Shown here piece by piece: positions 17,790-24,380 of a DNA stretch of 24,507 nucleotides; the stretch's first letter is position 1; the number at the start of each line of letters is the position of its first letter. The notes beneath the pieces were generated by a model, which was not told where the DNA came from, searched no databases, and was given only the letters and a program-made list of their open reading frames with translations. Origin of the DNA: a virus; IMG/VR virus record IMGVR_UViG_3300026142_000021, positions 1 to 24,507 of that record; one strand, 5' to 3'. The position numbers and the translations under genes were made by a program.

Positions 17790-18539
17790 ATGTATAAGTT
17801 CATTCTCGCAGCGATCCTGTTCGCCATTGCCTCTTTGGCGCACGGCTAGGTCGCTACCTGTACCGTCACTGGCCCGGATGGCTATAACGGACCATATTCT
17901 CCGGCGCTGAACTTCACTTGCGGAAGCACACCACCGCCACCAGTTTGCACGCCACCCGCAACCCTTGATCCAGTGACACATCAATGCGCGACACCGATCA
18001 ACTATTGTGACGCAAGCCAGATAAGCACCGCCCTTGGTGGCAAGACGTTTCAGCGGCAGTGCGCGGGGCAGATGGTGCTACAGCCCAACGGCATTGGTGG
18101 GGGAATCGTCGGCCTGACAGATCTTGGCTCTCTGCTTGGCAACAAGGCGTTCCCGAACTATCCGTATTCTGGGCAATCGCTGACGTTCTACATCGACTCT
18201 GGATACTACGTGTCGCTGGCGTTCACTCCCGCCGCATCGGGGCTGATTAAGTTCACTGCGAACAACAGCTACGGCGACGGCGGCACGATCTCGCTGAGCA
18301 CTTCGCCCGGTGTCTTGACCCCTGGCGCCCAAGGTGTCATCTGCGCATCAACCTATGGTGGTCTGAATAGCATGATCGTCGGTACATCGACGGGATATTG
18401 CCAGGTCAAGATCGGGCAGACGTACTACATTAACTTCGCCGACACAAACGCCAACGGCGATCAGCTTTGCTTTGGTGGGACAGCGGGGACATGTGCGCAG
18501 TCGCGTGTGTCCTACGCCTTTACAGCAAGAGCGCAGTAA
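17790..18539 (+). CDS. Secreted/exported phage protein with signal peptide (one TAG as Gln)
   Basis: Recoded reading gives 249 residues from ATG 17790, with an AAGGAG box 7 bases before, to TAA 18537-18539. A classic signal peptide is seen: MYKFILAAILFAIASLAHG. The amber at 17847 (codon 20) would be the first residue of the mature protein if cleavage follows AHG. The mature part begins with a Pro/Cys-rich stretch (CGSTPPPPVCTPPATLDP) and then a Cys-containing beta domain with CDASQIS, YYVSLAFTPAASGLIKF and GDQLCFGGTAGTC, probably disulfide-bonded in the periplasm or on the virion. As last gene of the late operon it may act in lysis, exclusion or adhesion; no family is recognised. Confidence 0.7.
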
Positions 18540-18713
18540 CCGGCCTAGCTAAGCGATCCATCGCCGTCCGCCGCTTGCGGCACTGCTTCCGGGTAGGCGT
18601 AGGGTAGGGGTGTCGACGCTCTCGTCGACATGGGCGATTCCCGCGCCATCCTGTAGGAGATTTCCTACGCCGGAAGGGTAGGTTTGTGCGGCTTTGAGTC
18701 GGCCTGTCGGAAA

Positions 18714-18741
18714 AATAGTAGCAGTCAGCAGGAATAGTAGC
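18714..18741 (+). repeat. Left pair of putative integrase arm-type sites
   Basis: The 9-mer AATAGTAGC occurs exactly at 18714-18722 and 18733-18741 (start-to-start 19 bp). The same motif occurs in inverted orientation on the other side of the tRNA-like core. Spacing and flanking position fit arm-type sites bound by the N-terminal domain of tyrosine integrases. Confidence 0.6.
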
Positions 18742-18743
18742 AA

Positions 18744-18775
18744 AAGGCCCGCAAGCGGAAAACGCTGCGGGCCTT
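18744..18775 (-). terminator. Strong hairpin terminator beside the att core
   Basis: AAGGCCCGC plus AGCG pair with CGCT plus GCGGGCCTT (13 bp, one bulged A, loop GAAAA). On the - strand it is followed by TTTTGC, a short T-run, so it acts best for transcripts running right to left, i.e. the integrase operon or, after integration, the restored tRNA-Asn gene. It may also stop late + strand transcripts. Confidence 0.65.
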
Positions 18776-18783
18776 GTCGTTAT

Positions 18784-18834
18784 TGGCTCCCCGAGACGGA
18801 CTCGAACCGCCGACCCAGTGATTAACAGTCACTC
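18784..18834 (-). other. attP core: 3' half of a tRNA-Asn(GTT) gene
   Basis: On the - strand this reads as an anticodon arm AGTGA-CTGTTAA-TCACT (anticodon GTT), variable loop GGGTC, T-arm GGCGG-TTCGAGT-CCGTC, acceptor strand TCGGGGA, then G and CCA ending at 18784. The D-arm and 5' acceptor strand are absent: the bases before the anticodon arm cannot form them. Phages that integrate into tRNA genes carry exactly such a 3' half to rebuild the gene. It lies about 90 bases beyond the integrase stop, flanked by arm-type motifs. Confidence 0.85.
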
Positions 18835-18890
18835 CCGGCAATGTGATGATATCGCATTGATTCGTATAGCGAAAACTGCATTTGCAAATT

Positions 18891-18957
18891 GCTACTATTC
18901 GGCAAAATCGACCGGCTACAGACCGCATTATTGCTTGACCTGTTTGCGGATAGTAGC
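18891..18957 (-). repeat. Right pair of putative integrase arm-type sites
   Basis: GCTACTATT at 18891-18899 is the exact inverse of the left-side motif (longer match TTGCTACTATTC). GATAGTAGC at 18949-18957 matches 8 of 9 bases in the left-side orientation and lies inside the last codons of the integrase gene. Together with the left pair they bracket the core. Confidence 0.5.
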
Positions 18958-19917
18958 AAGCGGAGTCACCGCCGTTGGCTTGGCGCGATAGTGCTTTCTA
19001 GTCACCTTTTCGTCGCTATGCCCGAGCCTTTGCGCGGCGTCCGTGTCGCTCGCTGAATCGCTGCCAGTCTTGCGGCGCAGATCGTGCCACTTCAAATCCT
19101 TGACCGGCAATTTCACGCGCCAGCGCTGCCATGTCGAATGGAAGCTATCCGCCGTGTAGTGCTTGCCATCGCGCGTCGGGAATAGTGGCTGCGAACCGAT
19201 GCGGTCGCCCGCCGCATCCTTCCACACCTCCCGCAGATCATCCGTCCATTCAAGCAGTATCGGCTTGCCGCCCTTGCTCGGCCTGTACGTCACCCCCTCT
19301 TGACCGGCCTGCGTGATTCGCAGCGCGAGCACATCGGCCTGACGCATGCCCGTCAGATAGCTCCAATGGGCCATCTGTGCGAGGCGGCGGGGAAGGGCGC
19401 CAATGATCGCGGTCAACTCGGCGTCGGTCACATAGCGTTGCCTAGGCGCCTCGGGATTGCGGAAGTGCATTCCCTTGCACGGATGATCGCCGCGAAACTC
19501 GCCCGCGTTCAGGAGGTGTGTATACATCGCCGATAGCAGCGCGCGGTCACGGTTCGCCGCCACATCGCCGCGCTCGGTTAGGTACTTGTAGACGTGCTCG
19601 CGCTTCAATTCGTCCAGCGCAAGCGCGCCGAATATCGGGATGAGCCGCTTTGCGCTCCTAGCATATCCCTTGCGCGTCTCTGGCCTTAGTTTGTCGTGGC
19701 GTAGCGCGAGATACTTCGCCAATGCCTCGCCGACCGTCTCTGCGGGCTTGTGCGGCTCGCCGACTAGCTCGGCGTACTGGCGAAGCGCCTCGCCATAGTC
19801 GCTGCCTAAGCGAAGCCAGCGCTGCTTGCCGTCCTGCCGGTACTTGTAGCTATAGACCTTTCCACGCTTGACCATACCGCGCGGTAGGAACTTGTTCGAC
19901 TCACGCAGCCTTCCCAC
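18928..19917 (-). CDS. int: Tyrosine integrase
   Basis: This encodes 329 residues from GTG 19917 to TAA 18928-18930. This start is preferred to GTG 19941 because it has a GGAG box 8 bases before it and gives MGRLRESNKFLPRG, the usual opening of this phage integrase group. The N-terminal part (VYSYKYRQDGKQRWLRLG) is arm-binding-like and the middle is a SAM-like core-binding domain. The catalytic domain shows Arg in SYLTGMRQADVLALR, Lys in PSKGGKPIL, HDLRR, GHSDEKVTRKHY with the nucleophilic Tyr. No internal TAG. It integrates the phage at a tRNA-Asn gene, judged from the neighbouring attP. It overlaps the DUF4224 gene end by 17 bases. Confidence 0.93.
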   Translation of the reverse strand: MGRLRESNKFLPRGMVKRGKVYSYKYRQDGKQRWLRLGSDYGEALRQYAELVGEPHKPAETVGEALAKYLALRHDKLRPETRKGYARSAKRLIPIFGALALDELKREHVYKYLTERGDVAANRDRALLSAMYTHLLNAGEFRGDHPCKGMHFRNPEAPRQRYVTDAELTAIIGALPRRLAQMAHWSYLTGMRQADVLALRITQAGQEGVTYRPSKGGKPILLEWTDDLREVWKDAAGDRIGSQPLFPTRDGKHYTADSFHSTWQRWRVKLPVKDLKWHDLRRKTGSDSASDTDAAQRLGHSDEKVTRKHYRAKPTAVTPLATIRKQVKQ

Positions 19918-20116
19918 GGATCGCGCTCCAATCCGGTTCACGCGCCTTGCGCGCCGGCTTCTCGTTGCCGAAATAGTCTACGCGCTTCACCAGCGGGCGA
20001 CCAACGGCATTCGGACGAAAGGGGATGCCCATTGCCGCCAGAGCGCGACACTGCGCCGACCAGCGCTTGCGCGCAGTCAGCTCAATGATTGTTTCTGGCG
20101 ATAAGTGTTCGCTCAC
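19901..20116 (-). CDS. DUF4224-type small protein upstream of integrase
   Basis: This encodes 71 residues from GTG 20116 (GTGA overlap with the previous stop) to TGA 19901-19903. SEHLSPETIIELTARKRWSA, then QCRALAAMGIPFRPNAVGRP, is the DUF4224 pattern: a short helix-turn-helix-like fold almost always encoded just upstream of phage integrases. Such proteins are thought to help DNA binding or excision, but this is not established. An upstream in-frame start (20149) would overlap the GIY-YIG gene more and lacks the family start. Confidence 0.8.
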   Translation of the reverse strand: MSEHLSPETIIELTARKRWSAQCRALAAMGIPFRPNAVGRPLVKRVDYFGNEKPARKAREPDWSAIRGKAA

Positions 20117-20628
20117 GCAGATTTCTTGGCCTTCGCCATTGCGTCGCAACTTTCAATGAAGTCGATAAGCTGCCAGCCAGTTATGAACTTTCTATCGTTT
20201 ATTTCAACGAACCCTATCTTGCCTTTTTGAATCAACGATGAAATCGCACTAGACGCCACGCCAATGGCATCCGCCGCCTCCCTTCGATTGTATAGAGGCT
20301 TGAACCTTACGGTTTGGTGCACAAGTTCTGCGCGCGCCGCCTCATATTTGCTGTTCGGCGCGGCCTCTACACGCCTATGCACAATGTTATGCAAAGGCTT
20401 TTCATTCTTGATGGCTTCGCGTTCAGCGGCAATCGCATCAGCACGACTGGGGAAAGATACGATTTCGACTCTGGCTATGCTGCCGAACCAATGCGAGTGG
20501 TCTTGATGCTGGCCGAGTCGGGAAATTGCGGATAGTGAAATTCCGACATACAGAAGTTTACCGTCAGCATCGAAGTGTCGGTACAAATTCGTCTTGATTG
20601 CCAATCCTTCATTCATTCCATCGCCCAT
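20113..20628 (-). CDS. GIY-YIG nuclease domain fused to an excisionase-like HTH domain
   Basis: This encodes 171 residues from ATG 20628 (GAGG 8 bases upstream; ATG 20634 is possible but too close to that box) to TGA. The N-terminal half is GIY-YIG: LYRHFDADGKLLYVGIS with both Tyr positions, Arg in ISRLGQH, Glu in AAEREAIKNE and Asn in PLHNI, so the catalytic set looks complete. The C-terminal half (LYNRREAADAIGVASSAISS, then KGKIGFVEINDRKFITGWQL) looks like a winged HTH of the excisionase/MerR type. The combination two genes before int suggests a site-specific nuclease or a recombination regulator. Its stop overlaps the DUF4224 start. Confidence 0.75.
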   Translation of the reverse strand: MGDGMNEGLAIKTNLYRHFDADGKLLYVGISLSAISRLGQHQDHSHWFGSIARVEIVSFPSRADAIAAEREAIKNEKPLHNIVHRRVEAAPNSKYEAARAELVHQTVRFKPLYNRREAADAIGVASSAISSLIQKGKIGFVEINDRKFITGWQLIDFIESCDAMAKAKKSA

Positions 20629-20643
20629 TCTCATTTCCTCGTC

Positions 20644-20874
20644 TTATCCCGCAATCAGTCGCCGGCTAGCCCTGACCGGTTCAATGAAGTCAGGGTGGTA
20701 GCCACTCGCCGTCTTTCTTCCCTCCCATAAAACGGTTGGACTATTGAACTCATCCACCCGCGTTACGATCCCGATCCTCTTTGCCTTCACGCCAACATAA
20801 AGGGTTGCCTCGATCCCTCTCTTGCTAAGGCGAACCTTCTGGCCGATTTTGAAAGGTGGTTGTGAACCTATCAT
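20644..20874 (-). CDS. Small SH3/KOW-like hypothetical phage protein
   Basis: This encodes 76 residues from ATG 20874 to TAA 20644-20646. FKIGQKVRLSKRGIEATLY, then KRIGIVTRVDEFNSPTVLWEG and GYHPDFIEPV, is the five-strand pattern of small SH3/KOW-like phage proteins (Gly-Val-Val turn, then W, then YHPDFIE). The role is unknown. A GAGAGA box precedes the start. Confidence 0.6.
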   Translation of the reverse strand: MIGSQPPFKIGQKVRLSKRGIEATLYVGVKAKRIGIVTRVDEFNSPTVLWEGRKTASGYHPDFIEPVRASRRLIAG

Positions 20875-20884
20875 TCTCTCTTCC

Positions 20885-21121
20885 TCACTCCGCTAGCCGA
20901 TTAGGCTGGAATAGGTCCGCGTTCTTTGCCCTGAGTTCTGCGCAATGATCGCCAGGTAGGCAGTGACCGCCAGTTACACGGCATCCAAACCCGCAGTGAC
21001 CGATATCGCCCCAAGGGCCGCGCTGCGTTACCGTATATTGCAGCGGGCATCCTTGCGCATCGAAGCCAGGATGGCTTGCGTAAGGGTTCACGCCGTCTTG
21101 TGGAACCATTCGTTCTTGCAT
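20885..21121 (-). CDS. Cys-rich small phage protein
   Basis: This encodes 78 residues from ATG 21121 (AGGA 6 bases before) to TGA 20885-20887. It contains CPLQYTV, then GHCGFGCRVTGGHCLPGDHC, i.e. five or six Cys and several His suitable for zinc binding. No family is recognised. It follows the TAG-terminated gene with 7 bases between them, so its separate start matters for judging that TAG as a real stop. Confidence 0.55.
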   Translation of the reverse strand: MQERMVPQDGVNPYASHPGFDAQGCPLQYTVTQRGPWGDIGHCGFGCRVTGGHCLPGDHCAELRAKNADLFQPNRLAE

Positions 21122-21128
21122 AAAAATC

Positions 21129-21641
21129 CTAGTTCACCCCAGCGGACGATCCGCGAAAAGGGAAGGGTAAATTCTTCGATTCTCGGTCTTTTACGTAACT
21201 CCCCAACCAATGCAGCCAGATAAACGAGGCCGCAGCGTAAGGCTCGTTAGCAATGCACATCGCGAATGCGAAGAGCAAAATCATTGCGGTAGTTTCTTCG
21301 CAAGATCGGGTGTAAGCCCGCACAAATTTGTTGATCGTGTTTCGCTGATTCTCGATACGATGGTGCAGGGCATTCATCTGGCGCGCGCTTTCGTAGTCGG
21401 CTGCTTCAACCGCGGCAACGTGATCGGCATAGCGCACGTAGTCGCCGTCCGAATCAGGCTCGATGTCCTGCCAGTTTTCCATCCCGCGCGAGCGCAGAAC
21501 CAATTCGTATCGTGCAATCGTGCTCATCGCGCCCCCCCAAATCACCCAACCACACCACCCAAAGAACACAACCCACCCGAGCAGGCACAGCACGCCATAG
21601 ACCGATTTTGAAACGTTCGGTGTAAGGGATCTGGCATTCAT
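21129..21641 (-). CDS. Two-segment membrane-like early protein ending in TAG
   Basis: This encodes 170 residues from ATG 21641 (ATGA overlap with the upstream gene) to TAG, 21131-21129 on the - strand. Residues about 15-35 form a membrane segment (VYGVLCLLGWVVFFGWCGWV), followed by a soluble part starting at Met 39 (MSTIARYELVLRSRGMENW, DIEPDSDGDYVRYADHVAAV), a helical stretch, and a second hydrophobic segment (TAMILLFAFAMCIANE). Met 39 follows a run of seven G (21532-21538), which can act as a ribosome site or a slippage point, so a shorter product is possible. The TAG stop is the only one seen among all genes of the window. Confidence 0.6.
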   Translation of the reverse strand: MNARSLTPNVSKSVYGVLCLLGWVVFFGWCGWVIWGGAMSTIARYELVLRSRGMENWQDIEPDSDGDYVRYADHVAAVEAADYESARQMNALHHRIENQRNTINKFVRAYTRSCEETTAMILLFAFAMCIANEPYAAASFIWLHWLGSYVKDRESKNLPFPFRGSSAGVN

Positions 21642-21766
21642 GCTGTCAACACGTTCCCGCAAACGGACGTCGAATGCCTCGACGCGAGCTTGGCGATGTT
21701 CCGCTGTCGCAACGCCTCGCGTTCTGCGGTGCGAGGGTTGTATTCGTAGCTGAATTTCTGTGGCAT
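21638..21766 (-). CDS. Short 42-residue early protein
   Basis: The gene starts at ATG 21766 in a TGATG overlap with the upstream gene, with GGAGG just upstream, and ends with TGA overlapping the next ATG (ATGA). It reads MPQKFSYEYNPRTAEREALR and then a basic helix. Overlaps at both ends and the ribosome site support it. Function unknown. Confidence 0.55.
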   Translation of the reverse strand: MPQKFSYEYNPRTAEREALRQRNIAKLASRHSTSVCGNVLTA

Positions 21767-21954
21767 CACCCCTCCTTGCTCGGCGTGGGCTGATCGTCGA
21801 AAAAGCCGCGTAGGTTTCGATACAAGCTCTCTGCCTGCTCCCAACTAAGTTCGACCTGGATGCCACCCGCATTTAAGCGAATATAGGAAAGCTCGGCGTT
21901 TTCCACCGTCACGTCTTCGAACTCGTCTTGAGAAATGTCGATCTGAATTTCCAT
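21766..21954 (-). CDS. Small acidic early protein
   Basis: This encodes 62 residues from ATG 21954 (TGATG with the upstream stop) to TGA. It is acidic with one alpha/beta unit: MEIQIDISQDEFEDVTVENA, VELSWEQAESLYRNLRGFF. No family is recognised. A longer in-frame start at 22233 would cover two other coding regions and is rejected. It is part of the overlapping early chain. Confidence 0.6.
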   Translation of the reverse strand: MEIQIDISQDEFEDVTVENAELSYIRLNAGGIQVELSWEQAESLYRNLRGFFDDQPTPSKEG

Positions 21955-22151
21955 CACGGCTTCACCTCCGGCGTGGGTGCGGCGGCGAGCGCTTGCCTCA
22001 TTTGCTCTGCCGTATACAGCCATGTGCAATCGAAATCGATTACCCGACCACGCTGGCATCGTGCGCATTGATCCACGTAGCTCGGCAACAAAATTCCGAA
22101 CGTACCGATTCGACGCCAGCGGTGTATTCCGAGTGCACAAAGTAGATTCAT
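21954..22151 (-). CDS. Small protein with CxxC zinc-ribbon-like motif
   Basis: This encodes 65 residues from ATG 22151 (ATGA overlap) to TGA 21954-21956. MNLLCALGIHRWRRIGTFG, then VDQCARCQRGRVIDF, shows one CxxC plus an upstream Cys/His that could bind zinc, similar to small phage and bacterial zinc-ribbon proteins (typically C.lG.H.W...C.RC). Function unknown. Confidence 0.65.
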   Translation of the reverse strand: MNLLCALGIHRWRRIGTFGILLPSYVDQCARCQRGRVIDFDCTWLYTAEQMRQALAAAPTPEVKP

Positions 22152-22885
22152 TTGCTGAGCCTCTCGATCGCTGATTCGATGATTTCCCGCGCAAGACCAC
22201 CAATGCCGTGTGGAACAAGCGAACCGCTGGCATCGAGGTTTAGCAGCGCTTTGGCCTGAGCAATAAAAGCGGAGTGATCCTCCGGCAAGCCCGTCTGCGC
22301 CACGGGAATTTCAGCGATCAGCGACTCGATGCTCATGCCCGTAGGCGACCACGTCTTGCCAAGCTTGACGCACAGCATCTTCTCGACTTCGATTGCCCAT
22401 GCCGCAACCTGATCCGTCTGCGCCACGGGCTGCGCGGCAAGTCCAGCTTCAAGAATCGCTGTCACGCACGGACGCCCAATGAAAGCCTTGTTCACGATCG
22501 CGTAGGCGGCGTCTATCATTTCCTTGGTCGGCTCACGGATTACTTCCCCCTGCGCGGCGAGCATCGGGGCGATGGCTTTGAATCGGTGACGTGCTGCGAC
22601 CAGCGCATCGTAAGCACCAAGGCAGTATGCTTGTGCAGAGTCTTTGCCGCGGAATTCCTCGCGACCACTGCCGTACAGTTTTTCATTCAGTCGTTCTATC
22701 TCGGCATCGAACACATCGTGCGGAGCTTTGGCTGCTTCCGACAGCCTGTCGAGCATTGGCCCGATGACTTCGGCTACGTGGCGAACTGACGCACGCAAAT
22801 TGTTTCCGTCGTACACGTCGATGAAAGCCGCATACGCATCGTTCTCAATTTCGTCCGTAACGAAAAACTTCGTTTGCTCGCTCAC
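22148..22885 (-). CDS. Hypothetical early phage protein (245 aa)
   Basis: This encodes 245 residues from ATG 22885 (ATGA overlap) to TGA 22148-22150. It is mostly helical; EVIREPTKEMIDAAYAIVNK is a motif often seen in proteobacterial phage proteins of unknown role, usually near other early genes. It also has VDQ-like and AAQPVAQTDQVAAWAIEVEK repeats of low complexity. No catalytic motif is seen. No internal TAG. Confidence 0.65.
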   Translation of the reverse strand: MSEQTKFFVTDEIENDAYAAFIDVYDGNNLRASVRHVAEVIGPMLDRLSEAAKAPHDVFDAEIERLNEKLYGSGREEFRGKDSAQAYCLGAYDALVAARHRFKAIAPMLAAQGEVIREPTKEMIDAAYAIVNKAFIGRPCVTAILEAGLAAQPVAQTDQVAAWAIEVEKMLCVKLGKTWSPTGMSIESLIAEIPVAQTGLPEDHSAFIAQAKALLNLDASGSLVPHGIGGLAREIIESAIERLSK

Positions 22886-24111
22886 TTCCCACCCCCAAGT
22901 TGATCGGCGACGGCTAGCACATGCTCCAACATCGCGCGCGCCTGCGGGTCATTAAGCAGGTTTGTTCCTATCGGCCAACAATGAGGGTATTTGTCACTGA
23001 ACGACCTGTCGAAGTTGATGCCGGCGTCGGGGTGAAAATCCTTCGGAAGTCGCCACGACAAAAAACGACGCACCATTTCATCCGTCACGACATCTTTGGT
23101 TACTGGCGTTTGCGCCCGTGCTCGAAATTCATCACGCTCGGCGATGAGTCTTTCGAGAAACGTCGACATGTCTTCGTCGTCGTGCGCACCGCCCTTTTCG
23201 CGAACGGCCAGATTCGCCGCAATCTCGTCGTGCAAAACTTCCTTTAGCCGATCAATTTCCACTTTCTGCTGTTCGATCCTTTCCTTACCCCGCTCGCTAG
23301 TTAACGATGCCGGCGTTTCGTTTACTTGGGGGTGCGGCGGGTGGGTGTAGAGCGCCATCCACGGATAGCTCTCGGCACGATGCGCATCACTGCCGACCGG
23401 ACGAGTGTCCGACCAGAGCGGCCCGTTACGCGGATGCACAGGAACGTGCGCTACTAGCTCTCCCTGCGCCGCAGGTTGGGCAAATATGACACTCCCATCC
23501 TCAGCATGCGTGTGCGCCCTTGATACTGCACACCAACAATCGGATTGCGAAAGCGCCGCAACCCGCTTCATCCGCGACTTGCTCGGCGTGTCGTCCGCTG
23601 CGGTGTGTTGGGCGGCAAGGGCGGAACTCCACGCCGCTTGCCAGTTATCCCATGCGACGGTCGTTTGAATATCCGCATCCGGCTCAACTGGAAGGCCGAA
23701 CCATCGCTCAAACGCGGCACGGCACGAAGCATCCGCAACGGTTGGCATCTTGCAGCATCGACCGAACGGCATATCCTTGGCCGCGCAGGTACATTCCGGC
23801 TGGGCGGCAAGTCTTACCGCCATCTCCTCGCCGAATTCGCGCTGTTCGTTACCTTGAAACCCGCACAGGAGCATCGCATCGTTTGCCGCCTGTTCGTCGG
23901 CGTCGCTGCCATCACCGCAAACCTTCGGTAGCCACCGAATCAGCGCGGCTTGCAATTCAGCGATCTGCGCTTGATAGCGATTTTGCCCCCGGGTCGCCAG
24001 CCGCACCAGTTCCGCGCGAATCAATTTCCACTTGTCCCCGTGCATCGTCACGCAGTCGAACTGCTCGATCGCTTCGCGGACCTCGGGCGGGAAGGGGGAA
24101 AGGTCGGTCAT
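22882..24111 (-). CDS. Hypothetical early phage protein (409 aa)
   Basis: This encodes 409 residues from ATG 24111, which overlaps the upstream TGA (ATGA), to TGA 22882-22884. It is modular: an N-terminal helical part (FPPEVREAIEQFDCVTMHGD), a Cys patch (ECTCAAKDMPFGRCC), a segment with AFERWFGLPVEPDADIQ and WDNWQAAWSSALAA common in phage proteins, a coiled coil (GKERIEQQKVEIDRLKEVL), then TDEMVRRFLSWRLPKDFHPD. Such mosaics of short phage modules are frequent in early operons; the function is not known. No internal TAG. Confidence 0.65.
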   Translation of the reverse strand: MTDLSPFPPEVREAIEQFDCVTMHGDKWKLIRAELVRLATRGQNRYQAQIAELQAALIRWLPKVCGDGSDADEQAANDAMLLCGFQGNEQREFGEEMAVRLAAQPECTCAAKDMPFGRCCKMPTVADASCRAAFERWFGLPVEPDADIQTTVAWDNWQAAWSSALAAQHTAADDTPSKSRMKRVAALSQSDCWCAVSRAHTHAEDGSVIFAQPAAQGELVAHVPVHPRNGPLWSDTRPVGSDAHRAESYPWMALYTHPPHPQVNETPASLTSERGKERIEQQKVEIDRLKEVLHDEIAANLAVREKGGAHDDEDMSTFLERLIAERDEFRARAQTPVTKDVVTDEMVRRFLSWRLPKDFHPDAGINFDRSFSDKYPHCWPIGTNLLNDPQARAMLEHVLAVADQLGGGK

Positions 24112-24368
24112 AGCGCCCACCCGAAAGGAATGTCCGCGCGCTTGACATACTTGACCACCAAGCCCTCATCGTTGGCGATCAGATGCACGTCATAGCCAAG
24201 TTGGTCCGCAGCGCTGACTCGTGCGTGCAGATCAGCGAGCGACCAACCCTCTGACAGTCTCGCCTTTGGATAAGTCCACATGATCTTGCGACTCGCATAC
24301 TTGACCTTCCATGCGAAATCCTTCACGTCTTTGAGAAGACGCTGATACGGATTAATCCTCACGGTCAT
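24108..24368 (-). CDS. Small hypothetical early protein (86 aa)
   Basis: This encodes 86 residues from ATG 24368, preceded by AGGAG 6 bases before, to TGA 24108-24110. It is basic at the start (INPYQRLLKDVKDFAWKVKY), then SLADLHARVSAADQLGYDV and a short beta hairpin. No family recognised. It starts 51 bases after the SSB stop, and its stop overlaps the next start. Confidence 0.6.
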   Translation of the reverse strand: MTVRINPYQRLLKDVKDFAWKVKYASRKIMWTYPKARLSEGWSLADLHARVSAADQLGYDVHLIANDEGLVVKYVKRADIPFGWAL

Positions 24369-24380
24369 ACATTCTCCTTT

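Larger units (their letters stand above)
18540..18783. other. Non-coding junction between convergent late and early operons
   Basis: No convincing gene is seen here. The stretch holds an 8-bp hairpin (18611-18630, TGTCGACG/CGTCGACA, loop CTCT), a 6-bp hairpin (18653-18668, GTAGGA/TCCTAC), two arm-type motif copies and a strong terminator hairpin. The hairpins lack T-runs on the + strand; they may help end the late transcript or bind integration proteins. Confidence 0.5.

Noticed and set aside
219-18539. Left block as a decayed prophage full of pseudogenes
   Set aside because: All interruptions are TAG; no in-frame TAA, TGA or frameshift (other than the programmed one) was seen, overlaps between genes are intact and protein motifs are preserved.
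219-18539. TAG produced by C-to-T hypermutation of CAG
   Set aside because: The same process would turn CAA into TAA and CGA into TGA, which do not appear in frame.
219-18539. TAG read as Tyr, Trp or Lys
   Set aside because: The contexts of recognised families (connector, adaptor, DUF3168, GT4-like, GT-B pair) call for Gln; none favours an aromatic or Lys at the TAG column.
18570-18581. GCCGC/GCGGC palindrome as late terminator
   Set aside because: Stem is short with almost no loop and no T-run follows.
18549-18743. 64-residue - strand reading frame next to the attP
   Set aside because: It has no recognisable motif and covers hairpins and arm-type repeats; likely chance.
18784-18860. Complete functional tRNA-Asn gene or a suppressor tRNA
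   Set aside because: The 5' acceptor strand and D-arm are missing and the anticodon is GTT, not CTA.
23520-24113. 197-residue + strand frame opposite the 409-residue early gene
   Set aside because: Arg/Pro/Ser-rich antisense shadow; the - strand gene has start-stop overlaps with both neighbours.
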